Of a stretch of DNA of 25,000 bases, positions 7,783 to 17,869 are shown one piece after another. The notes beneath the pieces were generated by a model. It ran no database searches. It was given only the letters and a program-made list of their open reading frames with translations, and was not told where the DNA came from. How positions within the stretch are numbered: the stretch's first letter is position 1; the number at the start of each line of letters is the position of its first letter. Both the position numbers and the translations under genes were made by a program. Source of the DNA: Penaeus vannamei (lineage: Eukaryota > Arthropoda > Malacostraca > Decapoda > Penaeidae); NCBI RefSeq assembly GCF_042767895.1, contig NC_091577.1, positions 17,187,246 to 17,212,245 of the forward strand, written 5' to 3'.

Positions 7783-8440
7783 TATCGCTGTGATCGCCTT
7801 TGTTATTGTTATTTTCCTCGTTATTCTTATCGTGATCGCTGTGGGTGTTGTTATCGTTATCGTCATCATCATCATCGTCATCTTTATCGTCGTAGTGATG
7901 ATCGTAGTCATCGTCGCGGTTATCGTCTTCATCACCACTATTATCTCTCGTATCCTCGTCATCACTATTATTATTAAACATTATCTCTCTATCATCGTAA
8001 TCGTTATCATTATTATTATTAGTCATTATATCGTTATTATGGTAAGGAATATGTTATCATTGTATTGCGATTGTTTATTGATAGTGTCGGCTAAAACAGG
8101 TGGTAGTTGTGATAGTGAGGAAAAGACAAAATAATAACATTAAGGTGTTGTTATCGCAATTTCTTGTTGTTATTATGATCATAGAAATTGTTATTGTTAT
8201 AATTTGTATGAACATCGTCATCATCGTTGTTGTTGGTAATATGTTTTTTTATTATTTCATTATGATTGTTATTATTGTTATTGCTATTATTATTGTTATT
8301 ATTATTATCATCATTAGTGTAAGTATTATTTTTGTTATTTTCATTTTTATTTACAATATTTTTATTGTTTTTTATTTCTGTTATTATCGTTGTTGTTGTA
8401 GTTGTTAGTTGTAGTATTTTTTTTCGTTATTTTTGCTATT

Positions 8441-8563
<123 letters not shown>

Positions 8564-8899
8564 GTTATTGTTTTTATTGTTATTTTATTATTATTATTGT
8601 TATTACTGTTGTTATTGTTATTATTATTATTACTGTTATTATTATTATGATTATTATTGGTATAATTATTATTGTCAATATTGTTGTTGGCATTGTTATT
8701 ATTATTATCATTATCATTGTCATTTTCGTTTTATCAGTTGTTATTGTTATCGTCATTGTTATTAATGTTATTGTTATTTTTGTTTATTATTATAACTCGT
8801 TATTGATATAGGTATCATTATTGTTGTTATCGTTATCATTGTTATTATTATAATTATCATTATTAGTATTGTTATTACTTTTTATAATTATCATTGTTG

Positions 8900-8902
<3 letters not shown>

Positions 8903-8984
<82 letters not shown>
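8903..8984. repeat. (TTA)n array, one interruption
   Basis: Perfect tracts at 8903-8943 and 8945-8984 are separated by one G, the same type of interruption as in the array near 8498. Confidence 0.97.
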
Positions 8985-9106
8985 CATCAATATAATAATT
9001 GCAATTAGTATTACTATTATTTATCTTTATTCTAGCAATTATTATTGTTATTATTATTGTTAATATTAATATTAGTATTATGATGATGATTATTATAATA
9101 ATTATA

Positions 9107-9156
9107 ATAATAATAATAATAATAATAATAATTATTATTATTATTATTATTATTAT
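9107..9156. other. (AAT)n-(ATT)n perfect inverted repeat
   Basis: The + strand repeat switches from AAT to ATT at 9131/9132. This gives two perfect 25-nt arms with no spacer, centred on AATT. It can extrude a cruciform or fold as RNA into an AU-only hairpin. It is the only clear switch in repeat orientation in the 7.8-10.4 kb region. Confidence 0.93.
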
Positions 9157-9434
9157 GATTATTATTATTGCAATGATCATTGTTGTTCGTATTCTTATGC
9201 TTTTTATTCTTATTTTTTTCTCTTATTGTTCTTATTTCTATTATTCTCGTAATGATCATATTGCTATTATTATCATTATTGTTATTATTGTTATTGTTGT
9301 TATTATTATAATTGTGGTTATTATTACTATTACTATTATCATTGTTATTATTACTTTTATTAAAGTTATTGCTATTATTTTATTAATTTATTACTACATG
9401 AAATTTATTTTGTTTATTGTTATTATTATTATTA

Positions 9435-9436
<2 letters not shown>

Positions 9437-9498
<62 letters not shown>
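9437..9498. repeat. (ATT)n array
   Basis: A perfect 62-bp tract. Confidence 0.97.
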
Positions 9499-9510
<12 letters not shown>

Positions 9511-9735
9511 TATTATTATCGTTATTAAACTACTGTTATAACTTACTGTCATTGCTTTTATTGCTATTATCATTATTATTATTATTGTTATTGTTATTGT
9601 TATTGTTATAATTATCATTATTATATTTTTTATTGTGTTATCATCATCATAATTATTGTTACTACAGCTGCAATATATTTTATTATTATTGCAGTCGATA
9701 TCATGAGTATTTTTTATAATTTATTGCTTATCCTG

Positions 9736-9738
<3 letters not shown>

Positions 9739-9785
<47 letters not shown>
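9739..9785. repeat. (TTA)n array
   Basis: A perfect 47-bp tract. Confidence 0.97.
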
Positions 9786-10393
9786 TATCATCATCATTAT
9801 TGTTTTTTATTGATTATTATCGTTGTAACTATTAAACATTTTATCCTAATTGTTAGCATTATTGTATATTATTATTATTTTTATTTTAGTAGTAGTGATA
9901 ATAACATTGATGATTATATCTATGTTGATATCATCCTAGTCACCGTCATCATCATCATTATTATTGATATTGTTATTATTTTTCGCATGTTTTTTCTTGT
10001 TTTTATTGGTATCTTTATTGTTATTGAAATTGTAATTGTTATTACTGGTATTGGTTTTGCATTATTATTATTATTGTTATTGTTATTATTGTCATTATCG
10101 TTATCATTATCGTTGTCATTCCCCCATTATCATTACTGTTATTTATTATCATTATTATTATTGTTATCATTATTATTATTATGATTATTAACAATATCAG
10201 TAAAACAAATGCTATTATTTTTTGTTATTTTTACTTTGAATATGAATAGGATTTTTTTTTATTATTACTATTATTAATGTTGATATCACTATCACTATCA
10301 TCGTCACTATCATCACCATCACTCAATATTGTTCATTATCATTATGGTGACTGCATTACCTTTCTCGTTAATACTGTGGTGATTGACACTGCC

Positions 10394-10414
10394 TTTATTT
10401 ATTTATTTATTTAT
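10394..10414. repeat. (TTTA)5 microsatellite
   Basis: A short perfect tetranucleotide run that closes the trinucleotide region. Confidence 0.93.
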
Positions 10415-10527
10415 TATTGATTCTGGTATTGTCAAAAGTTTCACCATAGGCATGCGAGGTATGGTGAAGGAATAGTGCGAGAGTTGTTAGTGTTTCATTG
10501 TGTTCGCGATGGTGACAAAGCGCGGTT

Positions 10528-10705
10528 CACGGTGAGGATATAGTGCGTCGGCAGAGGATGCTGGCCGGAACCGCACGCGCTCCGCCGGCTTATGGTGGCG
10601 AGGATATAGTGAGGAGGATAATGAGCGAAGTCGCACCGAGTCCGCCGGCTTATGGTGGCGAGGCTACAGTGAGCGCGACAGAGGATGATGACGGCCCGAG
10701 CGCGA
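10528..10705 (+). repeat. About 60-bp GC-rich minisatellite, about three copies
   Basis: A 23-bp block (TCCGCCGGCTTATGGTGGCG plus AGG) is identical at 10581 and 10641, a period of exactly 60. A diverged copy with GGTGAGGATATAGTG starts at about 10528. Looser matches (TATGGTGAAGGAATAGTG near 10459, TGGCGAATATAGTGAGGCG near 10953) suggest decayed outliers. In one + frame from ATG 10558 (61 codons) the repeat encodes PPAYGGE twice, 20 residues apart. I know no protein with this repeat and treat the frame as unproven. Confidence 0.88.
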
Positions 10706-11130
10706 TGGTGATGACAGGGCTCGGCGCTCGTGGCCTGATGTAATGACACAGGGAGGGAGGGAGGATGGTGATTTGCCGAGATGCGGGCGGTTATGGTGCC
10801 ATTACGGCGGCGGTGATTGTGGTGATTGTGGTGCGGAGGCGAGCGCGCACACCCCCGCGCGGTGTACTGGGTGATGAAGTGATGGTGATGGTGACGGGGG
10901 GAGGGGGGGGTGTGGTGACGAGGTGTGGCGCTGGAAGTCGGGTGTGGGTGATGGCGAATATAGTGAGGCGCAGACGGTAGTGGTGGTGATGGTGATGAAC
11001 ATGATATTCCCGATTCGTGATGACAAGTGTGAGGTTTTTCTCCTTTTTTTCATGATGATGCTCCTGTGACAAAAAAAAAATAATGATAAAAAAAATAATA
11101 ATGATAAAAAAAGTAGAATAAAATAAAACT
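10706..11130. other. GGTGAT-rich and CpG-containing DNA, no gene recognised
   Basis: Repeated TGATGG/GGTGAT steps, a G-run near 10898-10910, and a short A-rich stretch at 11071-11115 in which AATGATAAAAAAA occurs twice. No credible gene is seen. Confidence 0.6.
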
Positions 11131-11201
11131 GACGATGATGATGATGACGGAGACGACGCCCGTGGTGGTGAGTGCACCGTCTCCCGTCACTTCTTTCTCA
11201 T

Positions 11202-11299
11202 CACCACAGCGAATACTCGGGAAAGGTGGAATCTTCGGAGAGTATCCAGAACAACCATTAACTAGAATATTCAACAAGACGAAGGCACCAAGCAAGGGT
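11202..11299 (-). repeat. Dispersed element, copy 1 (diverged)
   Basis: On the + strand it runs from CACCACAGCGAA to AAGCAAGGG. It aligns loosely with copy 2 at 11927-12016: both have CACCAC, a GAATC or GTATCC step, CC(A/G)TTA(A/G)C, and AACAAG..CGAAGG. On the - strand both copies can be read as L(V/A)..NGCSG..SPK (here NGCSGYSPK). The shared peptide suggests a decayed coding piece of a mobile element or gene fragment, but I cannot name a family. Confidence 0.35.
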
Positions 11300-11317
11300 G
11301 TGTGCTTGCTAGTGCGT

Positions 11318-11419
11318 GCATGGGAGCGTGTGTGTGTGTGCGTGTGTGTGCGTTTTTTTTCTTCATATTTTATTTTTATGGTTAGCCTATTTTTGAGTGT
11401 GTGTGTTGTGCGTGTGTGT

Positions 11420-11424
<5 letters not shown>
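11318..11424. repeat. Degenerate TG-rich flank
   Basis: Imperfect GTGTGCGTGTG steps around a T-run near 11353-11360 lead into the perfect array that follows. Confidence 0.8.

Positions 11425-11512
<88 letters not shown>
11425..11512. repeat. (TG)44 microsatellite
   Basis: A perfect 88-bp array. Confidence 0.98.
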
Positions 11513-11514
<2 letters not shown>

Positions 11515-11618
11515 TGTTTTATATCTATCTGTTCTGAAGTTATTATCTACGTGCGTGTTTATGGCTATTCCTATGTCTGTGTCTGTATTTGCCTCTGTCT
11601 GTGTGTGTGTACGTGTGT

Positions 11619-11718
<100 letters not shown>

Positions 11719-11774
11719 TAGAGGTAGACAAAGGTTGCATGCGTGTGATTGGCCGTCCGTCCGTCTGTCTACCA

Positions 11775-11798
11775 ATGCATGCGCGCGCGCGTGCGTGC
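11775..11798. other. 24-bp alternating purine-pyrimidine stretch (Z-DNA-prone)
   Basis: ATGCATGCGCGCGCGCGTGC plus GTGC alternates purine and pyrimidine without a break, with a (GC)n core. This is among the best Z-DNA patterns. It lies in CpG-rich sequence between the AG array and the second dispersed-element copy. Confidence 0.85.
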
Positions 11799-11926
11799 TT
11801 GTTTATTTGCTTGCGCGGCCGCCACGCGCGTGCGTGCCCGTATGTTTTCATAAGCTCGCGCAAACGTTTATTTATGTAAATGTTTATCTCAACGCAGGCG
11901 AGTTGGGAGGCGTCCGCGTGCCCGCG

Positions 11927-12016
11927 CACCACGCAGAAAAATGCTTTGGGTGAATCCGCTCCGCTGCAGCCGTTAGCGGACGAAACAAGCAAACAAGCGA
12001 AGGGTACTAAAACGCC
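11927..12016 (-). repeat. Dispersed element, copy 2 (diverged)
   Basis: The same arrangement as copy 1 at 11202-11299, in the same orientation, about 725 bp away. It contains TCCGCT...AGCGGA, a 6-bp inverted repeat with a 9-nt loop, at about 11956-11980. The - strand reading includes SSANGCSGADSPKAFF. The two copies bracket the long TG and AG arrays. Confidence 0.35.
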
Positions 12017-12296
12017 ATTTTTTGAGCTTTCACCTTGTGAGCAGGTCGCGTGGCCCGTATGCGAGGGGCCGATAAGGGCGTTTGTTGCTCGCCGAGGGGT
12101 TTGTGTCACCTGTGTGTGTGTTGCAGGCGCGTAGTGGTAGAGCTGGTGGGGAGGGGCTGGGGGGGACGGGGCGTTCATGCATTGGAAGGGGTGTGTGGAG
12201 GCGGGGGGTGGGGGTGGGGGGTCTGCATGGCTGCTCTGAGGAGAGAGTAGGTGTTGTGCTGGTGTAGGGGGGGGGGAGGGGGAGATTCTTTGGTGA
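12017..12296. other. GC-rich unique DNA, no gene recognised
   Basis: Contains G-rich patches near 12150-12285. No recognisable coding or RNA gene is seen. Confidence 0.5.
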
Positions 12297-12300
12297 CGTT

Positions 12301-12362
12301 GGCAAGCAGGCAGGCAAGCAGGCAGGGAAGGGAAGCAGGCAAAGCAGGCAGGCAGGCAAGTG
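12301..12362. repeat. (GGCA/AGCA)n degenerate tetranucleotide repeat
   Basis: GGCAAGCAGGCAGGCAAGCA-type units. A second, shorter patch of the same repeat with similar edges lies at 12614-12634, beyond the TC array, so one ancestral array may have been split or duplicated. Confidence 0.88.
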
Positions 12363-12441
12363 GGCAGTAAGGAGGTTGGTGAAGGCATGGGAGCGGGCAA
12401 GATAATCGTAATGCGTAGATAAACAAGCACAAACTCTCCTT

Positions 12442-12444
<3 letters not shown>

Positions 12445-12529
<85 letters not shown>
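12445..12529. repeat. (TC)42 microsatellite
   Basis: A perfect 85-bp array with a short imperfect TTTCTCTC tail. Confidence 0.98.
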
Positions 12530-12536
<7 letters not shown>

Positions 12537-12613
12537 AAGCACACACAAACACAAAAAAACACACTTAAAAGTCAAAGCGACAAACATAGATTCGCTCACA
12601 CAGACAGACACAG

Positions 12614-12634
12614 ACAAGCAGGCAGGCAGGCAAA
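12614..12634. repeat. (CAGG)n short repeat
   Basis: CAAGCAGGCAGGCAGGCAAA is the downstream partner of the GGCA repeat at 12301-12362. It follows a short CAGACAGACA run. Confidence 0.88.
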
Positions 12635-12978
12635 GAGTGGAGGTGGGGGGTAGGGGGGTAGGGGGAGGGGTGCGGTTGGTGAGGTGTGACCCATGGGTGA
12701 TGCAGGGGGAGGTGGGGGAGGAGGCCGGGAGTGTGGGAAGGAGGGCGGCGGCGGGGGGGGGGGGGGGCTTTCGCTCGTGGTTCGGGGAAGGGAGAGGAGG
12801 AGGAGGAGGGAGAGACGGGAGAGGGAGGAGGGGGAGGGCGAGGAGTAGGGCGGGGAGTAGGGAGAGAAAGGGACGGGAGAGGGAAGGGGGGGAGGAGGAG
12901 GAGGAGGAGGAGGGGGGAGAGAGGGAAGAAGGGAAGGGGAATGGGACGGCGGTGTGGTGAACGTTGGAGCGAGGAGCG
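12635..12978. repeat. G-rich and GGA-rich low-complexity tract
   Basis: Contains a 15-G homopolymer at 12753-12767 and long (GGA)n patches at 12795-12915. Many quadruplex-capable runs lie on the + strand. Frames across it are compositional. Confidence 0.9.
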
Positions 12979-13014
12979 TGGTGGTGATGGTGATGATGGT
13001 GATGGTGATGGTGG
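12979..13014. repeat. (GGTGAT)n hexanucleotide repeat
   Basis: Imperfect GTGATGGTGATGATGGTGAT run ending in GGTGGAG. Confidence 0.9.
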
Positions 13015-13084
13015 AGAGCATGGAAGAATGGTAAGCAGAGTCAACGAAGGAGGAAAAGTGATGAGGTGATGATTCATTCAACAA

Positions 13085-13115
<31 letters not shown>

Positions 13116-13116
13116 G

Positions 13117-13173
<57 letters not shown>
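13085..13173. repeat. (AG)n microsatellite with two C interruptions
   Basis: 89 bp, interrupted at GCG steps near 13103 and 13119. The end grades into (AGAGAA)n to about 13198. Confidence 0.97.
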
Positions 13174-13180
<7 letters not shown>

Positions 13181-13198
13181 AGAGAAAGAGAAAGAGAC
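13171..13198. repeat. (AGAGAA)n hexanucleotide repeat
   Basis: About four and a half copies of GAGAAA-type units extend the preceding AG array. Confidence 0.92.
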
Positions 13199-13534
<336 letters not shown>

Positions 13535-13551
13535 AGACAGAGAGAGAGAGA

Positions 13552-13614
13552 GGGAGACATAGAGACAGAGAGGGAGACATAGAGACAGAGAGACAGAGAG
13601 AGAGTGAGGGAGAC

Positions 13615-13616
<2 letters not shown>
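13552..13616. repeat. 20-bp minisatellite within GA repeat
   Basis: GGGAGACATAGAGACAGAGA occurs at 13552-13571 and 13572-13591 without a mismatch. A partial third copy, GGGAGACATAGAGAGAG, starts at 13608. It apparently arose by expansion of a mutated GA segment. Confidence 0.93.

Positions 13617-13656
<40 letters not shown>
13617..13656. repeat. (AG)20 microsatellite
   Basis: A perfect array of 40 bp that closes the GA-rich block. Confidence 0.97.
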
Positions 13657-13659
<3 letters not shown>

Positions 13660-13978
13660 GGACAGGGAAATAAAGAAAGAGGAGAGGGGAGAGTGGTGTT
13701 CCCGGAGAAGAGGGATGAGTGTGTGTTGGGGGGAGGGGGAGGGGGAGGGTGAGTTGAAAGCAGAAGGGGGGCGGGGAGTAGGGGCCGGCGGTGGTCAGAG
13801 GAGGGAAAAGGGGAGGGCGGCGAGGGGGAGGGAAGTGCGATAGACAGCGATGCGGTGGAGTGGAAAGGGAGGAGAGGCGGGGCCGGAGGGAGGGAGGGAG
13901 GGAGGGAGGAAGCACGTTGGAGGGGCGGGGCGGGCAGGGAGGAAGGGAGGGAGGGAGGGAGGGCTGCGGTGGAGGGCA
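13657..13978. repeat. G-rich low-complexity tract with (GGGGGA)n and (GGGA)n
   Basis: GGGGGGAGGGGGAGGGGGAG at about 13728-13748 and GGGA runs at about 13886-13908 and 13938-13963. All fit the canonical G-quadruplex pattern on the + strand. Confidence 0.9.
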
Positions 13979-14300
13979 GTTTGTCGTGGCGGAGAGTGTG
14001 GTCTGGGTGACCCGGACCCTGGCCGGAGTTACGACATGCCGTGGTCGAAGCGGGTGAGCGTGAGTGTGGGCGGGGGTGGGCGTGCCGGGCGGGTGGGGGC
14101 GGCGGGGCAGAAGGTCAGCGCATCGTCGCGGGGTCAGGCGCGGTCAGCACGCCCGCGTGGAGCACGGCGCCGCCCGCTGAGCCGTGCCTCAGCATGAAGC
14201 TCGGGGACGAGGCTGGGGTCCGCCCGGCTCCTCCGCGCTACCTGCTCGCCCGCCGCCCTCCTCCCGCGGCCGCCCGCGCCGCCGCCCGCGAAGGAGGAGG
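13979..14300. other. CpG-island-like region
   Basis: Very high GC with many CpGs and no simple repeat until 14290. Frames exist on the + strand. One includes ATG at 14036 with a donor-like site. CpG clusters of this kind can mark promoters, but methylation-based islands are not established for most crustaceans. Confidence 0.5.
14036..14053 (+). CDS. Possible tiny coding exon end with splice donor
   Basis: ATG at 14036 gives six codons (MPWSKR) and then CGG|GTGAGC, a good donor, at 14054. The frame is also open upstream, so the exon could begin earlier, for example after an AG near 13978. The peptide is not recognisable. A start upstream is limited by low-complexity sequence. Confidence 0.13.
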
Positions 14301-14440
14301 AGGAGAGAGAGAGAGAAAGAATAAAGGAAGGAAGGAGGGAAAGAAAGAAAAAATGTCCCGACTGTCCACTGAGAAGGCCGGCAGTTAGTGTCCCTGGATA
14401 AAGAAAAGAGAAAGTCCCCAAGTTGGCCTATTTACAGTGC
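14301..14440. other. A/G-rich patch and unique DNA
   Basis: GAGAGAGAAAG and GGAAGGAAGG patches, then about 70 bp of unique sequence. Nothing gene-like is seen. Confidence 0.5.
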
Positions 14441-14990
14441 GTGTCGAGGAGTGGCGGGCGGGCGGGCGGCGGCGGCGCGACGTGGCGGCCCCGCGAGAGG
14501 GTCCTGGGAAATCTCCGGCGCCGAGCCCGTGCATGCGAGCGCGCGTGGAAAGTGCTGAGTGCTGGCCTTGCGGGCCCGGGGCTGCGGGGGTGACGCAGCA
14601 GAAGTCGCAGTAGCAGTGGCGACGAGGTGGTGAGTACACACACGCGCACCCTACGTACGGACGCACACGCGGGCGCACAGAGGCTGATTGATGCCCGTGT
14701 GCGCGCCCGTGCATCTCGCGCCCCGTCTCCAAGACTGCGACGTACACGGGCTTCACGCGAGGATGCGCTTCTCTTCCCTTCTTCCCTGCGAACACATCTG
14801 GCCGCCTCTGCCTCCCTCTCTGCAGGGCGCGCAGACCTTCCCGAGGCGCGAAATAAGAATTAAAAATGCTACCCCATGATTGATAGGATCGGTGAGCGCG
14901 CCGCTGCTCCTCCTCCTAATGATGCTGCCGAGGCTGCCGGCGCGCCTCGAGGACGACGCCGCTGCCCGACGGGGACGGGGACGAGGCGCG
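14441..14990 (+). other. CpG-rich region with possible 5' non-coding exon signals
   Basis: High GC with many CpGs. GTGGTGAGT gives a strong donor at 14630. A pyrimidine tract ending CTCCCTCTCTGCAG gives a strong acceptor with AG at 14824-14825, so a 196-bp intron (14630-14825) is possible. A 66-bp segment follows, ending at ATCG|GTGAGC (14892), which could be a small exon. It contains an in-frame stop soon after ATG 14866, so it would be non-coding or 5' UTR. This is consistent with the upstream part of an animal gene. No coding exon is identified. Confidence 0.22.
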
Positions 14991-15290
14991 GATTGAGGCG
15001 ATGATGGGGCGCTTTCGAGGGGGAGGCGGGGGCTGGAGGACGAGGGGGAGGGCGGGGGTTGGAGGACGAGGGGGAGGGCGGGGTGGAGGGAGGGCTGGAG
15101 GAAGAGGACGAAGGCGAGGGAGAGGAGGAGTAGGAAAGGAGGAGAGCGAAGAAGGCGAGGACGAGGGGAAGGGAAAGGAAAAGGGAGCGTAAGAGAGGAT
15201 GAGAAGGACGAGGGCGATGAGGAGGGCGAGGACTAGAATTTTCAAATGAGGAGGAGGAGGATGTAGAAGGAGAAAACGGGGACTAACGAT
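14991..15290. repeat. GGA/CGAGG-rich purine tract with 26-bp repeat
   Basis: A 24-bp block beginning TGGAGGACGAGGGGGAGGGC is identical at 15034 and 15060, a period of 26. The rest is imperfect GAGGACGAGG sequence. Confidence 0.9.
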
Positions 15291-16740
15291 GATCATTATT
15301 ATGTATTGCTATATTTATCATTATTATAAGGAAGAAGAAAATGGAAGAAAAAAAGGAATAGAATAAAGGCGGACAGGAACGGAAGGGACAGGAAAGGACT
15401 AGGAGGAGGAAGGAAGATGGTCAAGATGAAGAGACTTGATTTAGGAGGCCGCAGGGGAGGAGGGCGAGGGGGGACAAGGGGGCGGAGAGGGAGGAGAAAG
15501 AGGGTGAAGGGAAGGGAAGGAGGAAATAAGGGGGCGGGGGTGGGGGAGGCGAGGGGGAGAGAGAGAGAATAAAGGAAGGCGAGGAAGAAGGAGGATAAAG
15601 GACGAGGGACGTGGGAGACGGGGAAGGAATAAGGAGGTGAGGGAGAGGAAGGAAGGTATGGGTGTAAGGAGAGAAGAAAAGAAGAGGGCGAAGGAGAGAA
15701 ATGGGAAGAAGGAGGTTGGAAGAATAGAAGAAAGAAGGGAAAAGAAGTAGGACGAAGACAAAAAGGGAGAAGAAAAGACGGAGGACGAAGACGAAAAGCG
15801 AAAAGGAAAAGGAAGGAAAACAAAGAAAAAAAGGGAAAAGACGGAGAGGAGAAAGACGAAAAAAAAGAAAGAAAAGAAAATGGAAATGGAATAAGACAAA
15901 AAAAAATCAAAATAAAAGGGAAAGGGGGGCATCGTTGGAGGAATTCGGGGGGCGTGCATGGGGAGGGGGGGTAGGGGGGTGGGGGGAAAACTGCCGTGAT
16001 TGGTCAAGTGATTAGGGTAATTTTGGAGAAGGGGGAAGGTCAGGGATAGGAAGACGATGGCGAAATTATGAGAGAGGGGTTAATTACGGTAATTATGGGC
16101 TGGTTAGAGGTGGTTATGGCCAGGGAGGGAGGGAGGGAAGGAGGATGGGGGAAGGGAGGGAAGGAGGATGGAGGTAGGGAGGGAAGGGAGGGTGAGAGGA
16201 TGGGGGTAGGGAGGGAAGGGAGGGTGAGAGGATGGGGGTAGGGAGGGAAGGGAGGGAGGGAGTGAGAGATGAAGGGAGGAAGGGAGGGAATGATGCTGAA
16301 GGAAGGAGATTGCGGGGGGCGAAGGGGGGGTAGGGGAGGGGAAAGGGATTTTGGAGGCGGTCGAGTTAATTGTTGAGGATAGAAGGGAGGAGGAGAAGGA
16401 GGAGGGGGAGGGGTGGCGAAGCTTAGGGTAAGGGGGAATGGGTGGGGGTGGGGGCTAAGGTAGGGTACGATATGGGGAGGGATGGTCATGGGTAAGGAAA
16501 GGTGGGGTAGGGGAAGGTGAAGATGGAGGATAGGGAGGGAAGGAGGGAAGAGGATAGAGAAGGAGCGAGGAAAGAGACTAGGGAGGGAAGGTCGGACAAA
16601 GGGAGGGAGGGGATGGGTAGTGATAAGGAAGGGTGGGGGAGGGAGAAGAAGGTGGGCAGGGTACACGAGGGTAGAGGATGGGGTAATTAGGGAACAGCGA
16701 GGCATAATCATGGGTGCTATTGGCCGCAGAGGTAATTATG
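15291..16740. repeat. 1.4-kb strongly purine-rich tract
   Basis: The + strand is overwhelmingly A and G. It opens with a short ATT patch (15295-15330), continues as GAAGGAGG-type sequence, becomes A-rich near 15830-15930, then G-rich. The - strand shows Pro/Ser/Leu-rich frames up to about 220 codons, which are compositional. It is triplex-prone and may be hard to assemble. Confidence 0.93.
16141..16260 (+). repeat. 32-bp minisatellite in purine tract
   Basis: GAGGATGG occurs at 16141, 16164, 16196 and 16228. The last two units (GGTGAGAGGATGGGGGTAGG and the following GGAAGGGAG) are near identical, with a 32-bp period. The earlier unit is shorter (23 bp). Confidence 0.9.
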
Positions 16741-16765
16741 AGTGACGTTCAGATTCGTTGGAGGA

Positions 16766-16801
16766 GGTGATCTAAATACCTTTTTTTTTTTTTTTTCTCT
16801 C

Positions 16802-16832
<31 letters not shown>

Positions 16833-16882
16833 GGGGGGTGATTTAATTTTTTTTCTTCGTCTTTGAAGGGGGTGATCTAAAT
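16766..16882 (+). repeat. Three GGTGATCTAAAT repeats between poly-T tracts
   Basis: GGTGATCTAAAT at 16766-16777, GGTGATTTAATT at 16837-16848 and GGTGATCTAAAT at 16871-16882. The first two are each followed by T-runs; the T-runs between them are 16 bp (16781-16796) and 27 bp (16804-16830). Confidence 0.85.
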
Positions 16883-16944
16883 TCTTTGGAGTTAAGGGGG
16901 GGAGGGGGAGTGCGGAGCAAGTCGGTTTTAGTTCTTTGCTATTT

Positions 16945-17003
16945 TATTATTGTTGTTTTGTTATTATTATTATTGTTATTATTATCATTATTATTGTTTT
17001 TAA

Positions 17004-17054
<51 letters not shown>

Positions 17055-17165
17055 CATTATTATTATAATTATTACTATTATAATTATTATTATTATTAAT
17101 GCTATTATTATTGTTATCACTTCTGCTATTATTATTACTATTATCAATAAGGAAGATAATAACTA

Positions 17166-17196
<31 letters not shown>

Positions 17197-17200
17197 CATT
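16945..17200. repeat. Degenerate ATT trinucleotide region
   Basis: Contains a perfect (ATT)n at 17005-17054 (50 bp) and a shorter one near 17169-17195, within substituted ATT/GTT steps like those of the 7.8-10.4 kb region. Confidence 0.95.
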
Positions 17201-17365
17201 CGAATTATTACAATTTACGGTCAGTAAGGATTATTAATCGAAATATGAATAAAATAGAAAAAAATGAGTAAATGAGGAAAAAGTGGCAACGGAAGCGAAA
17301 TGAATGGAGATGAGCAAGAGTAAATGAATGAAGATTAAGATGATGAATGGATGCTACTTGCGAAG
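17201..17365. other. A-rich unique spacer
   Basis: AATGAATA-type steps, no gene recognised. Confidence 0.5.
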
Positions 17366-17760
17366 GGCGAGGGGGAGGAGGTGAGGCGAGAACGAAGCCG
17401 GAGATGAGGGAGAGAAGGGAGGGAAGGAAGATAGAAGAGGAGGGGAAAGGAGGAGAATGGGAAGGAGAAGAGGGGGAGAGGAGCGGAGGAGGGAAGGAGG
17501 GAGACGAGGGAGAGAAGGAAGGAGGAGGGAAGGAGAATAAGGGGGAAGGGAATGGAGAAGAAAAATGAGGAGAGGAGAAGAGGAGGGAAGTAGGAAGACG
17601 AAAGAGGGGAGAGAAGGGAGGTGAAAAGGGGGGGAGGAGAGGGAAGGAGATGGGTAGTAGAAAAGAGGGTAAGGAGACTAGGAGGGAATTGAAAGAAGAG
17701 GGAGAGAAGGAAAGGGAATGAGGAGAAGGGAGAGGAGGAGGAGAGCAAGGGAGGGGGGGC
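17366..17760. repeat. Purine-rich tract
   Basis: About 400 bp of GAAGGAGG-type sequence, nearly all purine on the + strand. Confidence 0.93.
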
Positions 17761-17869
17761 GGCGGTCAGCCCCCTAGCCTCCGAGGACAAGGCCGCTGAT
17801 AGGGAAACGAGGTGAGCCGTTTGAGTGGTGATTGAGATGGAGGGGGAGGGGGAGGGGTGAGGAGGATGT
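17761..17869. other. Short unique segment at the strand-asymmetry switch
   Basis: This GC-rich segment separates purine-rich DNA on the left from pyrimidine-rich DNA on the right. It includes a donor-like CGAG|GTGAGC near 17811. Confidence 0.5.

Noticed and set aside
15299..16711. Pro/Ser/Phe-rich - strand frames resembling proline-rich proteins
   Set aside because: They come directly from the purine-rich + strand. There is no conserved motif, signal or splice structure.
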